64,000 nt of DNA from Paenibacillus cellulositrophicus (GCF_009363095.1 NZ_CP045295.1:496001-560000), one strand, 5' to 3'; shown: positions 8,631-17,710, counted from the first letter of the stretch. The notes: generated from the sequence alone by a model not told the origin. Made by a program: numbers and translations.

Positions 8631-9494
8631 CTAGATCACCGTAACCTTGGACAAATTGGCATCCATACCCTTGAGTGCGGCAAAGGTCAGCTTATCCATC
8701 GTCGCCCCGTCAAAACAAACGGTTTTGATCGCACGGTAATACTTCTTGGTCAACAGGGAACCTTGGAAAGATACATTCTTGAGCGTCGCGCTCTTAAATG
8801 AAACTTCTTTCAATCCAGCTTTATCGAACTTGACGCCGACGAAGATTTGACCGTCAAAACGCTGTCCGCTCAAATCGGAGGACGTGAAATCCACCCCGTC
8901 GAAAACACAGTTTTCAAAAACAGTTTTGGTGAGAGCGGTCATCGTGAGGTTGACGTCCGTCAGATGAACGCCTGTGAATTTTGCTCCGGCCAGCCATGAT
9001 TTGTTGAAGTTCGTACGCACGAGGATGGATTTATTGAAGCTTGCATTCGCAAGGTCCAGGGTAGATAAGTTGCAGTCGGTCAGATTAGCGCCGTCGAAAC
9101 GGGCGTCCCGCACGTCACTGCTCTTAAACGAGCTGCCGGTCAAGTCCGCATTCGTGAAGTCGGATCCCCGCAGCGCGCTCGCTTTGAATTTTCCCTTATG
9201 CGCGGTAACACCCGCAAAGTCGCTCCCCGCCAAGTTGCTCGCACTGAGGTTGGTCAGCACCTGCCGCTCCAGCGAACGGGAGAGATTCGCCACTTCCAAT
9301 ACAGTTTGTTCAATGTCGCCGATGCTGTCGATGGTCATCTCCAATGCCGTTTCATCGTCCTTGCCCTCGGCTTTCAATTCACGGAACCGCTCCTGCAAAT
9401 CGGAGTGCAGGTCCGCCTTTAATTCGCTGACGCTCTTTACCCCATCGTACGGTGCAAAAACCCCATTCAGATAGTTCGTCAATTTCTCGTTCAT
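8631..9494 (-). CDS. Pentapeptide-repeat protein
   Basis: Residues 80-270 are tandem A(D/N)LxX-type pentapeptides, for example ADLTGSSFKS, ANLTDCNLST and SDLSGQRFDG, which fold as a right-handed quadrilateral helix. Residues 1-70 form a separate helical head with the look of the permease-prefix region that often travels with PadR. The gene is 14 bases downstream of padR and surely co-transcribed. Known pentapeptide proteins include DNA-gyrase mimics (Qnr, MfpA), but most have no known role. It is not clearly Qnr-like. Confidence 0.85.
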   Translation of the reverse strand: MNEKLTNYLNGVFAPYDGVKSVSELKADLHSDLQERFRELKAEGKDDETALEMTIDSIGDIEQTVLEVANLSRSLERQVLTNLSASNLAGSDFAGVTAHKGKFKASALRGSDFTNADLTGSSFKSSDVRDARFDGANLTDCNLSTLDLANASFNKSILVRTNFNKSWLAGAKFTGVHLTDVNLTMTALTKTVFENCVFDGVDFTSSDLSGQRFDGQIFVGVKFDKAGLKEVSFKSATLKNVSFQGSLLTKKYYRAIKTVCFDGATMDKLTFAALKGMDANLSKVTVI

Positions 9495-9508
9495 CCCGTC
9501 GACTCCCC

Positions 9509-9838
9509 TTATAACAAGTTTTCAAGCACACGCTTGGCGTACTCCCAGTTGCTTTTGTTGCGCTCGTACGTCTCCTTGCCCTTCTCGGTAATTCGAAAAT
9601 ATTTGCGCCGTCCGCCCTGCGATTCATCGCCCCAATACCACTCGATATCTCCGTCCCCTTCAAGCCTCCGGACGCTGGAATACATCGTGGCTTCCTTTAG
9701 TTCGTACTCGCCTCCCGAACGTTCGGCAATCAGCTTGACAATTTCATAACCGTAGCGGTCCGCTTCGGATAATAATCGTAAAATCATCGTGTCGGTATGG
9801 CCTCGCAGCAGGTCGGATGTGATTTTGTTGTCACTCAT
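9509..9838 (-). CDS. PadR-family transcriptional regulator
   Basis: A 109-residue winged-helix repressor. The PadR core is plain: LRGHTDTMILRLLSE, DRYGYEIVKLI, KEATMYSSVRRLE, then GGRRKYFRITEKGK. PadR proteins usually repress their own operon and release on ligand binding. The gene follows a consensus promoter at 9859-9887 and precedes the pentapeptide gene by 14 bases, so the two form an autoregulated unit. Confidence 0.92.
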   Translation of the reverse strand: MSDNKITSDLLRGHTDTMILRLLSEADRYGYEIVKLIAERSGGEYELKEATMYSSVRRLEGDGDIEWYWGDESQGGRRKYFRITEKGKETYERNKSNWEYAKRVLENLL

Positions 9839-9858
9839 ACAATCACCTCCATATCTGC

Positions 9859-9887
9859 ATAATACAATACACTACTGTGACTGTCAA
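9859..9887 (-). promoter_or_regulatory. Sigma-A promoter of the padR operon
   Basis: TTGACA, a 17-base spacer, then TATTAT on the minus strand, ending about 20 bases before the padR start. The spacer carries CACAGTAGTG, a possible PadR contact. Confidence 0.75.
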
Positions 9888-10187
9888 GGTAGTTAATTTA
9901 TTAAAACACTTCTGATCAGTCATCAGGTTTACATAATTAAATTATGGTTAACTGAAGTTGTTTTAAATCCACGATTGTTGAATGAGCTTATATTGTCACA
10001 ACATAAAAAGCCCAAACATTGCGGCTATGAAGGATGCACTGAACCACTCCGCTTTTCCACTGACCCCAATGAGTGAGGCAGGTATTAATGCCTGCGATCG
10101 CTGATTCCACTGGATACATCCGCCAAGGAGCATCTGAAGTCCTATACTTGCTGACATTCAAACGATGGAAGGATCTTGATTAAAAGG
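9888..10187. other. Intergenic, no gene seen
   Basis: About 300 bases between the padR promoter and the end of the XRE gene. I see no credible reading frame. One small hairpin (GCAGG / CCTGC near 10077-10096) lacks a T tract. Confidence 0.4.
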
Positions 10188-10991
10188 TTATTGTGTATCC
10201 GCTTGAACCGGGATATATACAGTCATTTTCAAGTCGGGGCAATCGGCAACCGTAAGCGACTGGTGCTCGAAAGCGAGTTCACCGAGCCTTGGGTGATTGA
10301 ACCTTTTAAGTCCCAGCGGGATACCAAGCACTTCATGATGATCCCACCATTGATTGAACATTTCGCTCGTCTTCTTGAGCAGATCAACCAACTCTTCGAA
10401 CGAAGGATCGCCAATATGCTGTCCGTAGCTGGTCCGAAATTGGGCCAAGAGGCTCTGGGCTACATGCGGCCAGTCCGGAAGCAAATCGGGGTAATCGGGA
10501 CGGGCAAACATTCGCCACAAACTGTTTCTTTCCAGAACGTTCATCCGGTTAAAGTCGCCAAACAGCTCGCAAGCCGCATGATTCCAAGCAAGCGTGTCCC
10601 ATCGGGGTCCTCTTATGTAAGCGGGAAAAGGCTCTAATTTATCCAGCATGCGATGCAGGGACGGATCCACGTGAATGTCGGACAACCAATCCTTGGCGGG
10701 CGGGCGGTGCTCCGCAAGCGTATACAAATGCAGCAGCTCGTACCGGTTCAATTGGAGCGCTTCGCCCAAACTGTCCAGCACCTGTGCAGAAGGCCGGACA
10801 TCCCGCCCCTGTTCCAGCCACGTATACCATATGTTGCTGACCCCGGCGATGTCCGCCACTTCTTCACGACGAAGTCCCTTGGCCCGCCGATGCGGTGCGC
10901 TTTGGATACCAAGGTCGGCCGGGGATATGCGCGTTCGGCGCGATTTTAAGAATGCCCCTAACTCTTTGCGGCGTTTCAAATCTTCTTCCAT
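10188..10991 (-). CDS. XRE-family regulator with MmyB-like ligand domain
   Basis: N-terminal helix-turn-helix (RREEVADIAGVSNIWYTWLE) followed by the long MmyB-like domain (YIRGPRWDTLAWNHAACELF, then RMFARPDYPDLLPDW) that is typical of regulators placed next to short-chain dehydrogenases or exporters. The start is set at ATG 10991, which has GGAGGGAAG just upstream; a longer frame from 11039 has none. It is divergent from the MFS gene at 11143, about 150 bases away, and is its likely regulator. Confidence 0.88.
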   Translation of the reverse strand: MEEDLKRRKELGAFLKSRRTRISPADLGIQSAPHRRAKGLRREEVADIAGVSNIWYTWLEQGRDVRPSAQVLDSLGEALQLNRYELLHLYTLAEHRPPAKDWLSDIHVDPSLHRMLDKLEPFPAYIRGPRWDTLAWNHAACELFGDFNRMNVLERNSLWRMFARPDYPDLLPDWPHVAQSLLAQFRTSYGQHIGDPSFEELVDLLKKTSEMFNQWWDHHEVLGIPLGLKRFNHPRLGELAFEHQSLTVADCPDLKMTVYIPVQADTQ

Positions 10992-11142
10992 GCTCTTCCC
11001 TCCGCTCCATCTGCATATGAAATCATTTTTCACGTGCATTCTTGCTAGGTATTATTTTTTATAATCGTATAAACGGTATTCTTACGAAAAGATCTTTTTC
11101 ATCTAGGATAGGGATATAACTTGATGGAGAAAGGTGATTGAA

Positions 11143-12615
11143 ATGACCAAGACTAGTAGAGAGAGCGTCGATTCTCGCAGATGGTGGGCTTTGGCTGTGG
11201 TATTGGCAGCGACATTTATGGCTTTGCTTGATTCTTTTATCGTTAACGTTGCGATTCCATCCATCCAAGCCGATTTACAGGCAAGCGCCTCGGACATTCA
11301 GTTTATTCTCGCGGGCTATACGCTGGCTTATGCTGTTCTGCTCATTACCGGGAGCCGGCTCGGCGATATGTTTGGGCGAAAACGACTGTTTCTCATAGGG
11401 ATGCTGGGATTCGTAGTCGCTTCGGCGCTATGCGGTGCGGCTCCCTCCTCGCTGTACCTGATCCTGTTTCGCGTGCTTCAGGGCATAACAGCGGCGGCCA
11501 TGATGCCGCAAGTGCTCGCTATGATCCAAGTGAGTTTTCCAGAGCATGAAAAAGCGAAAGCCATCGGTTTGTATGGTGCGACCATCGGCATCGCCACCGT
11601 ATCCGGGCAGCTGCTCGGAGGTTACCTTATCAGCCAAAATCTGTTCGGCTTGGGATGGCGTTCCGTGTTTCTCGTGAACGTCCCGATTGGTGCAGCTGCG
11701 TTACTGGCCGGAATCCCGCTGCTTCAAGAGTCGCGCACCCCTTCAGCCAAACGGCTTGATCTGGTCGGCGCAATCATTTTAACGGCAAGCCTGCTGGCGC
11801 TGGCGTTTCCTCTTGTGCAAGGCCGTGAGGCCGGATGGCCCGTATGGTCGTTCATCTTGCTTGCCTGTTTTCCGGCAGGGTTGACATTGTTTATTATATA
11901 TGAGCGCAAAATGCTTGAAAATGGAAAATCGCCACTGCTCTCCCCTTCACTTTTTCGGGATCGTTCCTTTAGCCTCGGCATATCGCTCATACTCGTCTTT
12001 TATGCGATCGCTTCGGCATTGTTCTTTACGTTGGCCGTTATGCTACAGCAGGGATTCGGCTATTCTGCTTTAACGTCGGGGTTAACCTATTTGCCTTTGG
12101 GAATCGGCTTCTTCCTCGCCTCACTGGCATCACCTAAGCTCGTGAGCAGGTTCGGACCGGCTGTTCTGTTGGTCGGAGCTATAATTACGGCAGGCGGCAT
12201 CGGTTACACTTTGGAAATTGTCCATCATCACGGCGGTCATCTGGTTTGGATGGCGCTTTGGCCGAGCTTGTTCGTTATTGGCATTGGGCAAGGCACCTGC
12301 GCAGCTCCGCTCATCGGAACCATTCTGTCCAAGGTCCGTCAGGTGAATATCGGGGCGGCTTCCGGGGTTTTGACGACTGCAACCCAGCTCAGCACCGCGC
12401 TGGGCGTATGTTTCGTCGGAATCTTCTTCTATCGAGCATTGGATATTTCAGCTTTGCCTGATGCGCAGGCCCGTTATGCACACGCCTTTACCATCGCGCT
12501 GGAATTTGTTTTGATCTTGTCCGTCATCTATGCGTTCCTGCTCATCTTCTTACTGAAAGCGGGACAGCAACGGCACCCTGAAAAAGCTGTCAGCGCTTCG
12601 GGGCAGAGGGGTTGA
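11143..12615 (+). CDS. MFS drug exporter, DHA2 (14-TM) family
   Basis: Proton-driven multidrug efflux protein of 490 residues. The conserved LDSFIVNVAIPSIQ in helix 1 and GSRLGDMFGRKRLF between helices 2 and 3 are hallmark DHA2 motifs, and 14 hydrophobic segments can be counted. AAAGGTGA lies five bases before ATG 11143; an in-frame GTG at 11134 would overlap the ribosome site. It is divergent from an XRE regulator and is followed, with the stop codon six bases before the next start, by a VOC protein. Confidence 0.88.
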   Translation: MTKTSRESVDSRRWWALAVVLAATFMALLDSFIVNVAIPSIQADLQASASDIQFILAGYTLAYAVLLITGSRLGDMFGRKRLFLIGMLGFVVASALCGAAPSSLYLILFRVLQGITAAAMMPQVLAMIQVSFPEHEKAKAIGLYGATIGIATVSGQLLGGYLISQNLFGLGWRSVFLVNVPIGAAALLAGIPLLQESRTPSAKRLDLVGAIILTASLLALAFPLVQGREAGWPVWSFILLACFPAGLTLFIIYERKMLENGKSPLLSPSLFRDRSFSLGISLILVFYAIASALFFTLAVMLQQGFGYSALTSGLTYLPLGIGFFLASLASPKLVSRFGPAVLLVGAIITAGGIGYTLEIVHHHGGHLVWMALWPSLFVIGIGQGTCAAPLIGTILSKVRQVNIGAASGVLTTATQLSTALGVCFVGIFFYRALDISALPDAQARYAHAFTIALEFVLILSVIYAFLLIFLLKAGQQRHPEKAVSASGQRG

Positions 12616-12620
12616 TTCGT

Positions 12621-12998
12621 ATGGCCAGCTACCTGAATCAAATCCGTTTTAATGATATCCCAGTATCAAATCTGGAGTATTCGCTTGAATGGTATCAATC
12701 CTATCTCGGATTTGATGTTCAATATAAAAATGACGATATCGGAATATTACGTCTGGAGCGCGGTCCAGGATTAATTCTTATCAGATCTGATAACAGGTCA
12801 TCCAATGGAAAAATAAACATGGAAGGAAAAGCTGTTCCTATGATCGGATTCGAGACTTACCAAATCGATAAGCTCTATCGTATTCTTCGTGCAAAAGGTG
12901 TTCCGGTTTCACCCATCCGCGATGAAAGCATTGGCCGCCTCTTTGGGTTTCTTGACCCTGATGGAAATATGTACTCTGTCCTGAAATGTAATCTATAA
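12621..12998 (+). CDS. VOC-fold (glyoxalase/bleomycin resistance-like) protein
   Basis: A 125-residue single-module vicinal-oxygen-chelate protein: QIRFNDIPVSNLEYSLEWYQ, then GRLFGFLDPDGNMYSVL at the end. Such proteins isomerise, cleave or sequester small ligands. The ATG at 12621 has GAGGGG about nine bases upstream, inside the end of the MFS gene, so translation is probably coupled. A role in handling the exporter's substrate is possible but unproven. Confidence 0.8.
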   Translation: MASYLNQIRFNDIPVSNLEYSLEWYQSYLGFDVQYKNDDIGILRLERGPGLILIRSDNRSSNGKINMEGKAVPMIGFETYQIDKLYRILRAKGVPVSPIRDESIGRLFGFLDPDGNMYSVLKCNL

Positions 12999-13017
12999 AA
13001 GCCAGTAGGCGCATGAA

Positions 13018-13048
13018 GCCCGATTAACATTAGGTTAATCGGCTTTTA
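13018..13048 (+). terminator. Terminator of the MFS-VOC unit
   Basis: CCGATTAAC / GTTAATCGG stem with a 5-base loop followed by CTTTTATAAT. Confidence 0.75.
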
Positions 13049-13094
13049 TAATATTGTCCTCCCCTGCCTCTTCAAGGGCCTATGGTTAAAAAAC

Positions 13095-13122
13095 GAAAAA
13101 GCCGCAGTTAGGCGGCTTTTGT
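13095..13122. terminator. Bidirectional terminator
   Basis: AAAAGCCGC / GGCGGCTTTT hairpin with A and T tracts on both sides. It serves the minus-strand gene ending at 13165. Confidence 0.75.
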
Positions 13123-13164
13123 AAGTGAACGTTCTTGTCGTCATACACGGCTAACGCACCCCTT

Positions 13165-13791
13165 TTATCGTTTCACCAGTGCAAATGCGAACGAAGTGCC
13201 CCAGCCTTCTTTTATAGCGAGATGGATCCATAACCAGGCCAACTCCTCGAGCTGCCTAGAAATATGCAGTTTGCCGGCACATACTGCATTGAATCCAATT
13301 TCCCTGGCCAATTTTATGGCGGTTTCGACCGCTTCTTGTTCGTCCCCTGCTGCAAACATCAGCGTTTTTGAGGTTTCATAATGAGGATGGATCATATTGT
13401 CTGCACCGGTTTGATTAAAACATTTTACGACGCGTGCCCCATTCGCCCATATAGCGATTTGTTCGGCTCCCGAAAGGCCCTGTTCAAAATCCAGTCCGCT
13501 AAAGTCAAGTTTGATTGGGTTTGTACAGTCAATTAAAATCTTTCCGTCCCAGTCAGGGATCAATTCCACCGTTTCCTTTACTGCTTGCCAAGGTACAGCC
13601 AATAAAGTCACCGCGGTGTCCCTTACTGCTTTTTCTATGTTGGTAAGCTGTGTGTTTCCTGATTCGCGCAAATCCCGGTAACGGCTGCTTTCAGGGTTAC
13701 GAACACCGTAAACTACGCGATGTCCTGCAACCTGAAATGCATTTCCTAACGCTCTTCCCACATTCCCTGCCCCTATGACACTAATGTTCAT
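13165..13791 (-). CDS. NADPH-dependent F420-reductase-like oxidoreductase
   Basis: A 208-residue Rossmann protein beginning MNISVIGAGNVGRALG, with VVYGVRNPES for the cofactor phosphate and LLAVPWQAV for the second strand, as in the F420H2:NADP oxidoreductase family. Paenibacillus-type bacteria generally lack F420, so members here act on other substrates. The start lies 3 bases after the ABM-domain gene, forming a two-gene operon downstream of an HxlR regulator. Confidence 0.83.
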   Translation of the reverse strand: MNISVIGAGNVGRALGNAFQVAGHRVVYGVRNPESSRYRDLRESGNTQLTNIEKAVRDTAVTLLAVPWQAVKETVELIPDWDGKILIDCTNPIKLDFSGLDFEQGLSGAEQIAIWANGARVVKCFNQTGADNMIHPHYETSKTLMFAAGDEQEAVETAIKLAREIGFNAVCAGKLHISRQLEELAWLWIHLAIKEGWGTSFAFALVKR

Positions 13792-13794
13792 GGC

Positions 13795-14094
13795 TCAAAC
13801 CTCCCTTTCAATCATGCGATAATGTTTCATCTCTAAGATCGCACTGAAATAAGGTTTGACCAATGCAAAAAAATGTTGAAAATCCGGACTCGTCCGGAAT
13901 CCCTGCATGTGTCCCTCTACAGAGTCCCATTCGATTCTGACGATAAAGTGATTGGGTTCCTCAACACCTCGGATCACTTCGTAAGATAAGCAATGCTCCG
14001 AACTTTTCAGATAGTCTCCTGCCTCCTTATACGCTTGTACAAAATGCTCCGATGACTCTGGTGGGATATGATAACGAATGATTTCAACTACCAT
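13795..14094 (-). CDS. Antibiotic-biosynthesis-monooxygenase (ABM) domain protein
   Basis: A 99-residue dimeric alpha/beta-barrel domain (YHIPPESSEHFVQAYKEA, then PNHFIVRIEWDSVEGH) like YgiN-type quinol monooxygenases. It is preceded by AAAGGAGGAGC and by a promoter at 14135-14163. Together with the downstream dehydrogenase and the upstream HxlR gene it resembles the electrophile/quinone-responsive units of Bacillota. Confidence 0.82.
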   Translation of the reverse strand: MVVEIIRYHIPPESSEHFVQAYKEAGDYLKSSEHCLSYEVIRGVEEPNHFIVRIEWDSVEGHMQGFRTSPDFQHFFALVKPYFSAILEMKHYRMIEREV

Positions 14095-14134
14095 ATAAGA
14101 ATGCTCCTCCTTTGTAAATTTTTGCTATATAAGA

Positions 14135-14163
14135 ATAATACGGGAGCATTAAATGTCTTACAA
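14135..14163 (-). promoter_or_regulatory. Sigma-A promoter of the ABM-dehydrogenase operon
   Basis: TTGTAA, a 17-base spacer and TATTAT on the minus strand, about 40 bases before the ABM start. TTGTAAGACATTTAATG around the -35 could be an HxlR target. Confidence 0.6.
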
Positions 14164-14199
14164 TAAGGCACATTTTTGTTCGTTGATCTTATCAACTGC

Positions 14200-14553
14200 T
14201 TACGGTTCGCCGGATACATGCATGTCTCTCACCTGCAAGTCGTATTCCCGGCTCCGCCTTTTCCCCCATTCACACATCAGCTCAAGAATCGGCTCGATGC
14301 TTTTACCGTACTCGGTAAGCGAATATTCCACTTTCCTTAGACGTTCATCATAAACGGATCTCTGAATGAGCCCGTCCCGCTCCAACTCCTTCAGTTGAAG
14401 GGTAAGAATCCGCTGCGTAATGTTTGGCATCTTATGCTGAAGCTGGCTATAACGCAACGTTTGCTTGGACAAATAACGTAGAATTACCGTCTTCCATTTC
14501 CCCCCTACAACATCTAAGGTCACTTCTACTGGGCAGTTATATATTTTGGTCAT
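14200..14553 (-). CDS. HxlR-family redox/quinone-type regulator
   Basis: A 117-residue winged helix: CPVEVTLDVVGGKWKTVILR, LRYSQLQHKMPNITQRILT, LRKVEYSLTEYGKS. Cys7 occupies the position of the conserved N-terminal sensor cysteine of YodB/HypR proteins. It sits immediately upstream of the ABM and F420-reductase-like genes on the same strand but is separated from them by a promoter. Confidence 0.9.
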   Translation of the reverse strand: MTKIYNCPVEVTLDVVGGKWKTVILRYLSKQTLRYSQLQHKMPNITQRILTLQLKELERDGLIQRSVYDERLRKVEYSLTEYGKSIEPILELMCEWGKRRSREYDLQVRDMHVSGEP

Positions 14554-14942
14554 AACACGGTCCTCCTGTCAGCAGGTTTTTTTCATTAATCCCCTATGGA
14601 ATCCAGCATCATCAAACTTAATCAAGGCGATCGCTCATATACTATATTTTTACATTTGGTCTCTCAGACTAATTGGCAATGAGGACGAAACACTCGGGCA
14701 GGAAGCGGATCCGACATCGGTCGGCGGTCCTTGGATGGACACTTGTCTTAAGAAGCCCATCTTCAGAGACGTCTCATAAAAAAAACAAGTACAGAAATAC
14801 TGACCGTAACTGTCAGGGAAAGCGAGATATGATTAGTCAGAAGTAAAGCTCTTTCCGATTCCTCCCTGTATTACTGGATTGGCTAAGGCATGAAACAGTA
14901 TGCCTGAGCAAAAAAAATCAAACAAGAAAGAAGGAACTCTTT
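14554..14942. other. Intergenic, no gene assigned
   Basis: About 390 bases between the HxlR gene and the AhpD-type pseudogene. Short frames exist but lack ribosome sites and recognisable motifs. It may hold decayed sequence. Confidence 0.35.
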
Positions 14943-15399
14943 ATGTCTCAACGGTTTGATATTCATCAGGTCATGAAATTAGCGCCGCAAGGAGTTAAGC
15001 TTCTAGGTGAGCTGGATGCGTATACGAAATCGACAGATCTTGATCCAAAGCTTCGCGAACTGGTCATATTCAGAGCATCGCAAATTAACGGATGTGTATA
15101 CTGCCTTTCTTATCATGCAGCTGATGCCCGGAAGTTAGGGGAATCCGAAATGAGGCTGTATTGTCTCAGTGAGTGCATGGGAAGAAAGCAACCTTTACAC
15201 GGAAATGGAGAAGGCAGCGTTAGAGCTTACAGAGCATATAACATTGCTGCCCTCGCTTAAAGTGCCGGATGATGTATATCATAATGTCAGGAAGTACTTT
15301 TCGGAAACTCAGTACATACATCTAACGATGTTAATCATGATGATCAATAGTTGGAACCGGATGTCGATTGCGATGGGATTCCTTCCGGAAGCAGAATGA
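14943..15399 (+). pseudogene. Carboxymuconolactone decarboxylase/AhpD-like gene with 4-bp duplication frameshift
   Basis: The first frame gives an AhpD-like start, RELVIFRASQINGCVYCLSY with the CxxC redox pair, up to RLYCLSE. The rest of the family (AWEESNLYTEMEKAAL, LTEHITLLPSLKVPDDVY) continues in another frame. The break is at about 15167-15175, where AGTGAGTG is a tandem copy of AGTG; removing four bases restores a single frame of about 150 residues. The intact product would be a small alkylhydroperoxidase-like enzyme. It is a recent inactivation or a sequencing error. Confidence 0.82.
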
Positions 15400-15429
15400 G
15401 TCACAAGTAAATTAAGGGGGATCACCTTT

Positions 15430-15762
15430 TTATTCATTTGGGGTGGAGCCCCATTTTTCTCCCCATTGGCGCATTTGAAAAAGTACTTCCCTATACTCTC
15501 TACCTTTTTCCGTTAAAGAGTACTCGACGCTAATAGGATTTGTTGGGTAAACCTGACGATTTACGATTTTATAATGTTCTAAATGCCGCAAAATATCGGT
15601 TAAAGATTTGATGCTGATGGTGCTCAAATTTCGGCGCAGCTGATTAAAGCGCTGAGGACCATAATACAATTGAGAGATTACCAGGAACGCCCATTTGCTG
15701 CCTATCACTTGTAACGCTTCGTTAACCGCGGATAGGCATTTTTGTTCATCACTTGAGTTCAA
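15430..15762 (-). CDS. HxlR-family regulator
   Basis: A 110-residue protein with VIGSKWAFLVISQL, YYGPQRFNQLRRNL and VEYSLTEKGREY. Cys9 corresponds to the redox-sensing cysteine of the family. It is divergent from the NmrA gene, with a perfect inverted repeat (15783-15801) between them, a standard layout for autorepression and control of the enzyme. Confidence 0.9.
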   Translation of the reverse strand: MNSSDEQKCLSAVNEALQVIGSKWAFLVISQLYYGPQRFNQLRRNLSTISIKSLTDILRHLEHYKIVNRQVYPTNPISVEYSLTEKGREYREVLFQMRQWGEKWGSTPNE

Positions 15763-15782
15763 GCAATCACTTCCTCACAAAT

Positions 15783-15801
15783 TACTTACTATTCGTAAGT
15801 A
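15783..15801. promoter_or_regulatory. HxlR operator
   Basis: TACTTAC and GTAAGTA arms around a 5-base centre. TTAC/GTAA-type repeats are known targets of YodB/CatR-class proteins. Confidence 0.65.
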
Positions 15802-15888
15802 TAACTCAACAAAGTGACTCCTTACAAAGAAATCATATATGATTTACACTTTCAATTAGTAATTCCATTACCTTGAAGGAGGAAGCAT

Positions 15889-16785
15889 ATGACTACACTT
15901 CAGAAGACGATTTTGGTTCTAGGAGCCACAGGCCAGCAAGGGGGTGCGGCAGCGTCACATCTGCTTGCCGATGGCTGGCAGGTGCGTGCTTTCACCCGTG
16001 ATCCTTCAAGTAAGGCAGCCCAAACCCTTGCTCAAGCGGGTGCTCAATTGTTCCGGGGGGATTTGGGAGATCGCGCATCGCTGGATGCTGCCATGCAAGG
16101 AGTGCATGGGGTCTTCAGTGTTCAACCACCTACGTGGGAGCCTAGCGATGCAAGAACAGCCGAAGAAATTCGTTGGGGTAAAAATGCAGCCGATGCGGCG
16201 AAAGATGCCGGGGTTCAGCATTTCGTTTATTCATCGAATAGCGGTGCTGACGTACAGTCCCGCTTTCGTTATTTTGCCAAGTGGGAAATTGAACAATACA
16301 TTAAGAGGCTTGGCCTTCCTGCAACGATCTTGCGCCCGTCGGGATTTATGGAAAGTTACGCCAGTCCGTTTTACGGTATTCAGCATGGGACATTGGCTGA
16401 AGCCACCAACCCGGACGTGCCTGTATATTGCATAGCTGTGGATGACATCGGTGCATTCGTCAAGCTGGCCTTCAAACATCCTGGCAAATTTCTGGGCAAG
16501 ACGATCGAAATCGCCGGTGATGCACGGACTCCGCCTAGCATTGCCGCAGCCATCACTCGTGCGACAGGCCGCCCGATAAGGTATGTCCAAATTCCTATTG
16601 AAACGATACGTCAGCACAACGAAACCTTGGCGCGGATCTATGAATGGCTAAACGGGGGCGGCTACGAAGTCGATCTTCCAACATTGCGCAGCCTACACCC
16701 TGGTCTTATGGATTTTGACACTTGGTTGGAGAAGAAAGGGAAAGCGATGTTCGAAGTGCTTTTTCAAACGAACCAAACCAATTAA
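15889..16785 (+). CDS. NmrA-like NAD(P)-binding protein
   Basis: A 298-residue atypical short-chain dehydrogenase: ILVLGATGQQGGAAASHLL is the Gly-rich cofactor loop, VRAFTRDPSS the 2'-phosphate region, and HFVYSSNSGADV the core. NmrA/HSCARG members sense NADP or act as quinone reductases (QOR2-like). AAGGAGG precedes the ATG. Control by the divergent HxlR regulator suggests induction by electrophiles or quinones. Confidence 0.88.
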   Translation: MTTLQKTILVLGATGQQGGAAASHLLADGWQVRAFTRDPSSKAAQTLAQAGAQLFRGDLGDRASLDAAMQGVHGVFSVQPPTWEPSDARTAEEIRWGKNAADAAKDAGVQHFVYSSNSGADVQSRFRYFAKWEIEQYIKRLGLPATILRPSGFMESYASPFYGIQHGTLAEATNPDVPVYCIAVDDIGAFVKLAFKHPGKFLGKTIEIAGDARTPPSIAAAITRATGRPIRYVQIPIETIRQHNETLARIYEWLNGGGYEVDLPTLRSLHPGLMDFDTWLEKKGKAMFEVLFQTNQTN

Positions 16786-16816
16786 AGTTTATCTTCTTGA
16801 AGTCTAACAGCCGCAT

Positions 16817-17710
16817 TTAACGGAACGGGACGGCGTCCTGTCCCATCAACGGTGAACGCTCTAACAATTTCCGGATAATCCAGCCGTCGTCCCAAGTTCC
16901 TTCCTTCAGGTGCCTGCATGCATTCTCAATCAGCCCCGCCCACCACATGGGCGTGATCAATTCCCACTCCTCCAGCTCAAGAGGTGATACTTCATCATAC
17001 CCATAAATGACCTCGTCGTACTTTCCCCGCCAAGAAAGAGCAAAGTCGCCTACTCGATGATCCCAGTGCGCAAGCTCAAAATCGAGTATGCCGGAGAGCT
17101 TCCCATCCTGGAATCGCAGGTTCCAGGGTGTAAAATCCCCGTGGATCACGATCCCGGGTCTGGAATGAAGTTTCAGCTCCTCCACCCGCCTGCGGGCACG
17201 CTCCAAATGCCACCACAGAATTCGTATTTCCTCAGGGTGCTGCTTTTCATTTCGTGACAGCAATCGATCTAGCTCGGAGTCAAATAGAATCTCTTCGCAC
17301 CGCCGCCAATCCTTGCGCTGACCGATTCCACTGAGTTTGCCAAGGTCAGAGTGAAACTGGGCCATAAGCCGCCCCCTTGCACGCTGTTCGGCCGCCCGGT
17401 TGTCAACAGATGGCGGTTCACCGTAAAGATAAGGGAATAACCCCCAGATTTGCCCCTCCAACTCGAACGGCCCTTCAATAACGGCTGCCACAGGCCATCC
17501 AAGCCCAGCTATGCTTTTAAGCAAATTCACCTCATAATCGATCTCATCCAAATGGGTTTCTTTGTACCAACGTCGTAATACAAGGTGGTCATTCTTGAAA
17601 TTCACCAGCCAGTGCTGGTTGAGTCTCCCACCCAATGAAGAGGCCACTTTGATATGAAACTGTTCAAAAAGCTTATCTAATGGCAGCGCCAAATCCGCAC
17701 GATCGCTCAC
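16817..17710 (-). CDS. Aminoglycoside phosphotransferase-like (APH) kinase
   Basis: A 297-residue kinase-fold protein. VIHGDFTPWNLRF carries the catalytic Asp and Asn, and GILDFELAHWDHRVGD the metal-binding Asp. This is the broad APH/choline-kinase family, and a true resistance role cannot be assumed. The start is GTG at 17710 after GGGGGAG. It is alone and convergent with the NmrA gene. Confidence 0.85.
   Translation of the reverse strand: MSDRADLALPLDKLFEQFHIKVASSLGGRLNQHWLVNFKNDHLVLRRWYKETHLDEIDYEVNLLKSIAGLGWPVAAVIEGPFELEGQIWGLFPYLYGEPPSVDNRAAEQRARGRLMAQFHSDLGKLSGIGQRKDWRRCEEILFDSELDRLLSRNEKQHPEEIRILWWHLERARRRVEELKLHSRPGIVIHGDFTPWNLRFQDGKLSGILDFELAHWDHRVGDFALSWRGKYDEVIYGYDEVSPLELEEWELITPMWWAGLIENACRHLKEGTWDDGWIIRKLLERSPLMGQDAVPFR

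Noticed and set aside
14546..14779. Plus-strand reading frame between HxlR and AhpD genes
   Set aside because: It overlaps the HxlR start, has no ribosome site, and the translation shows no family motif.
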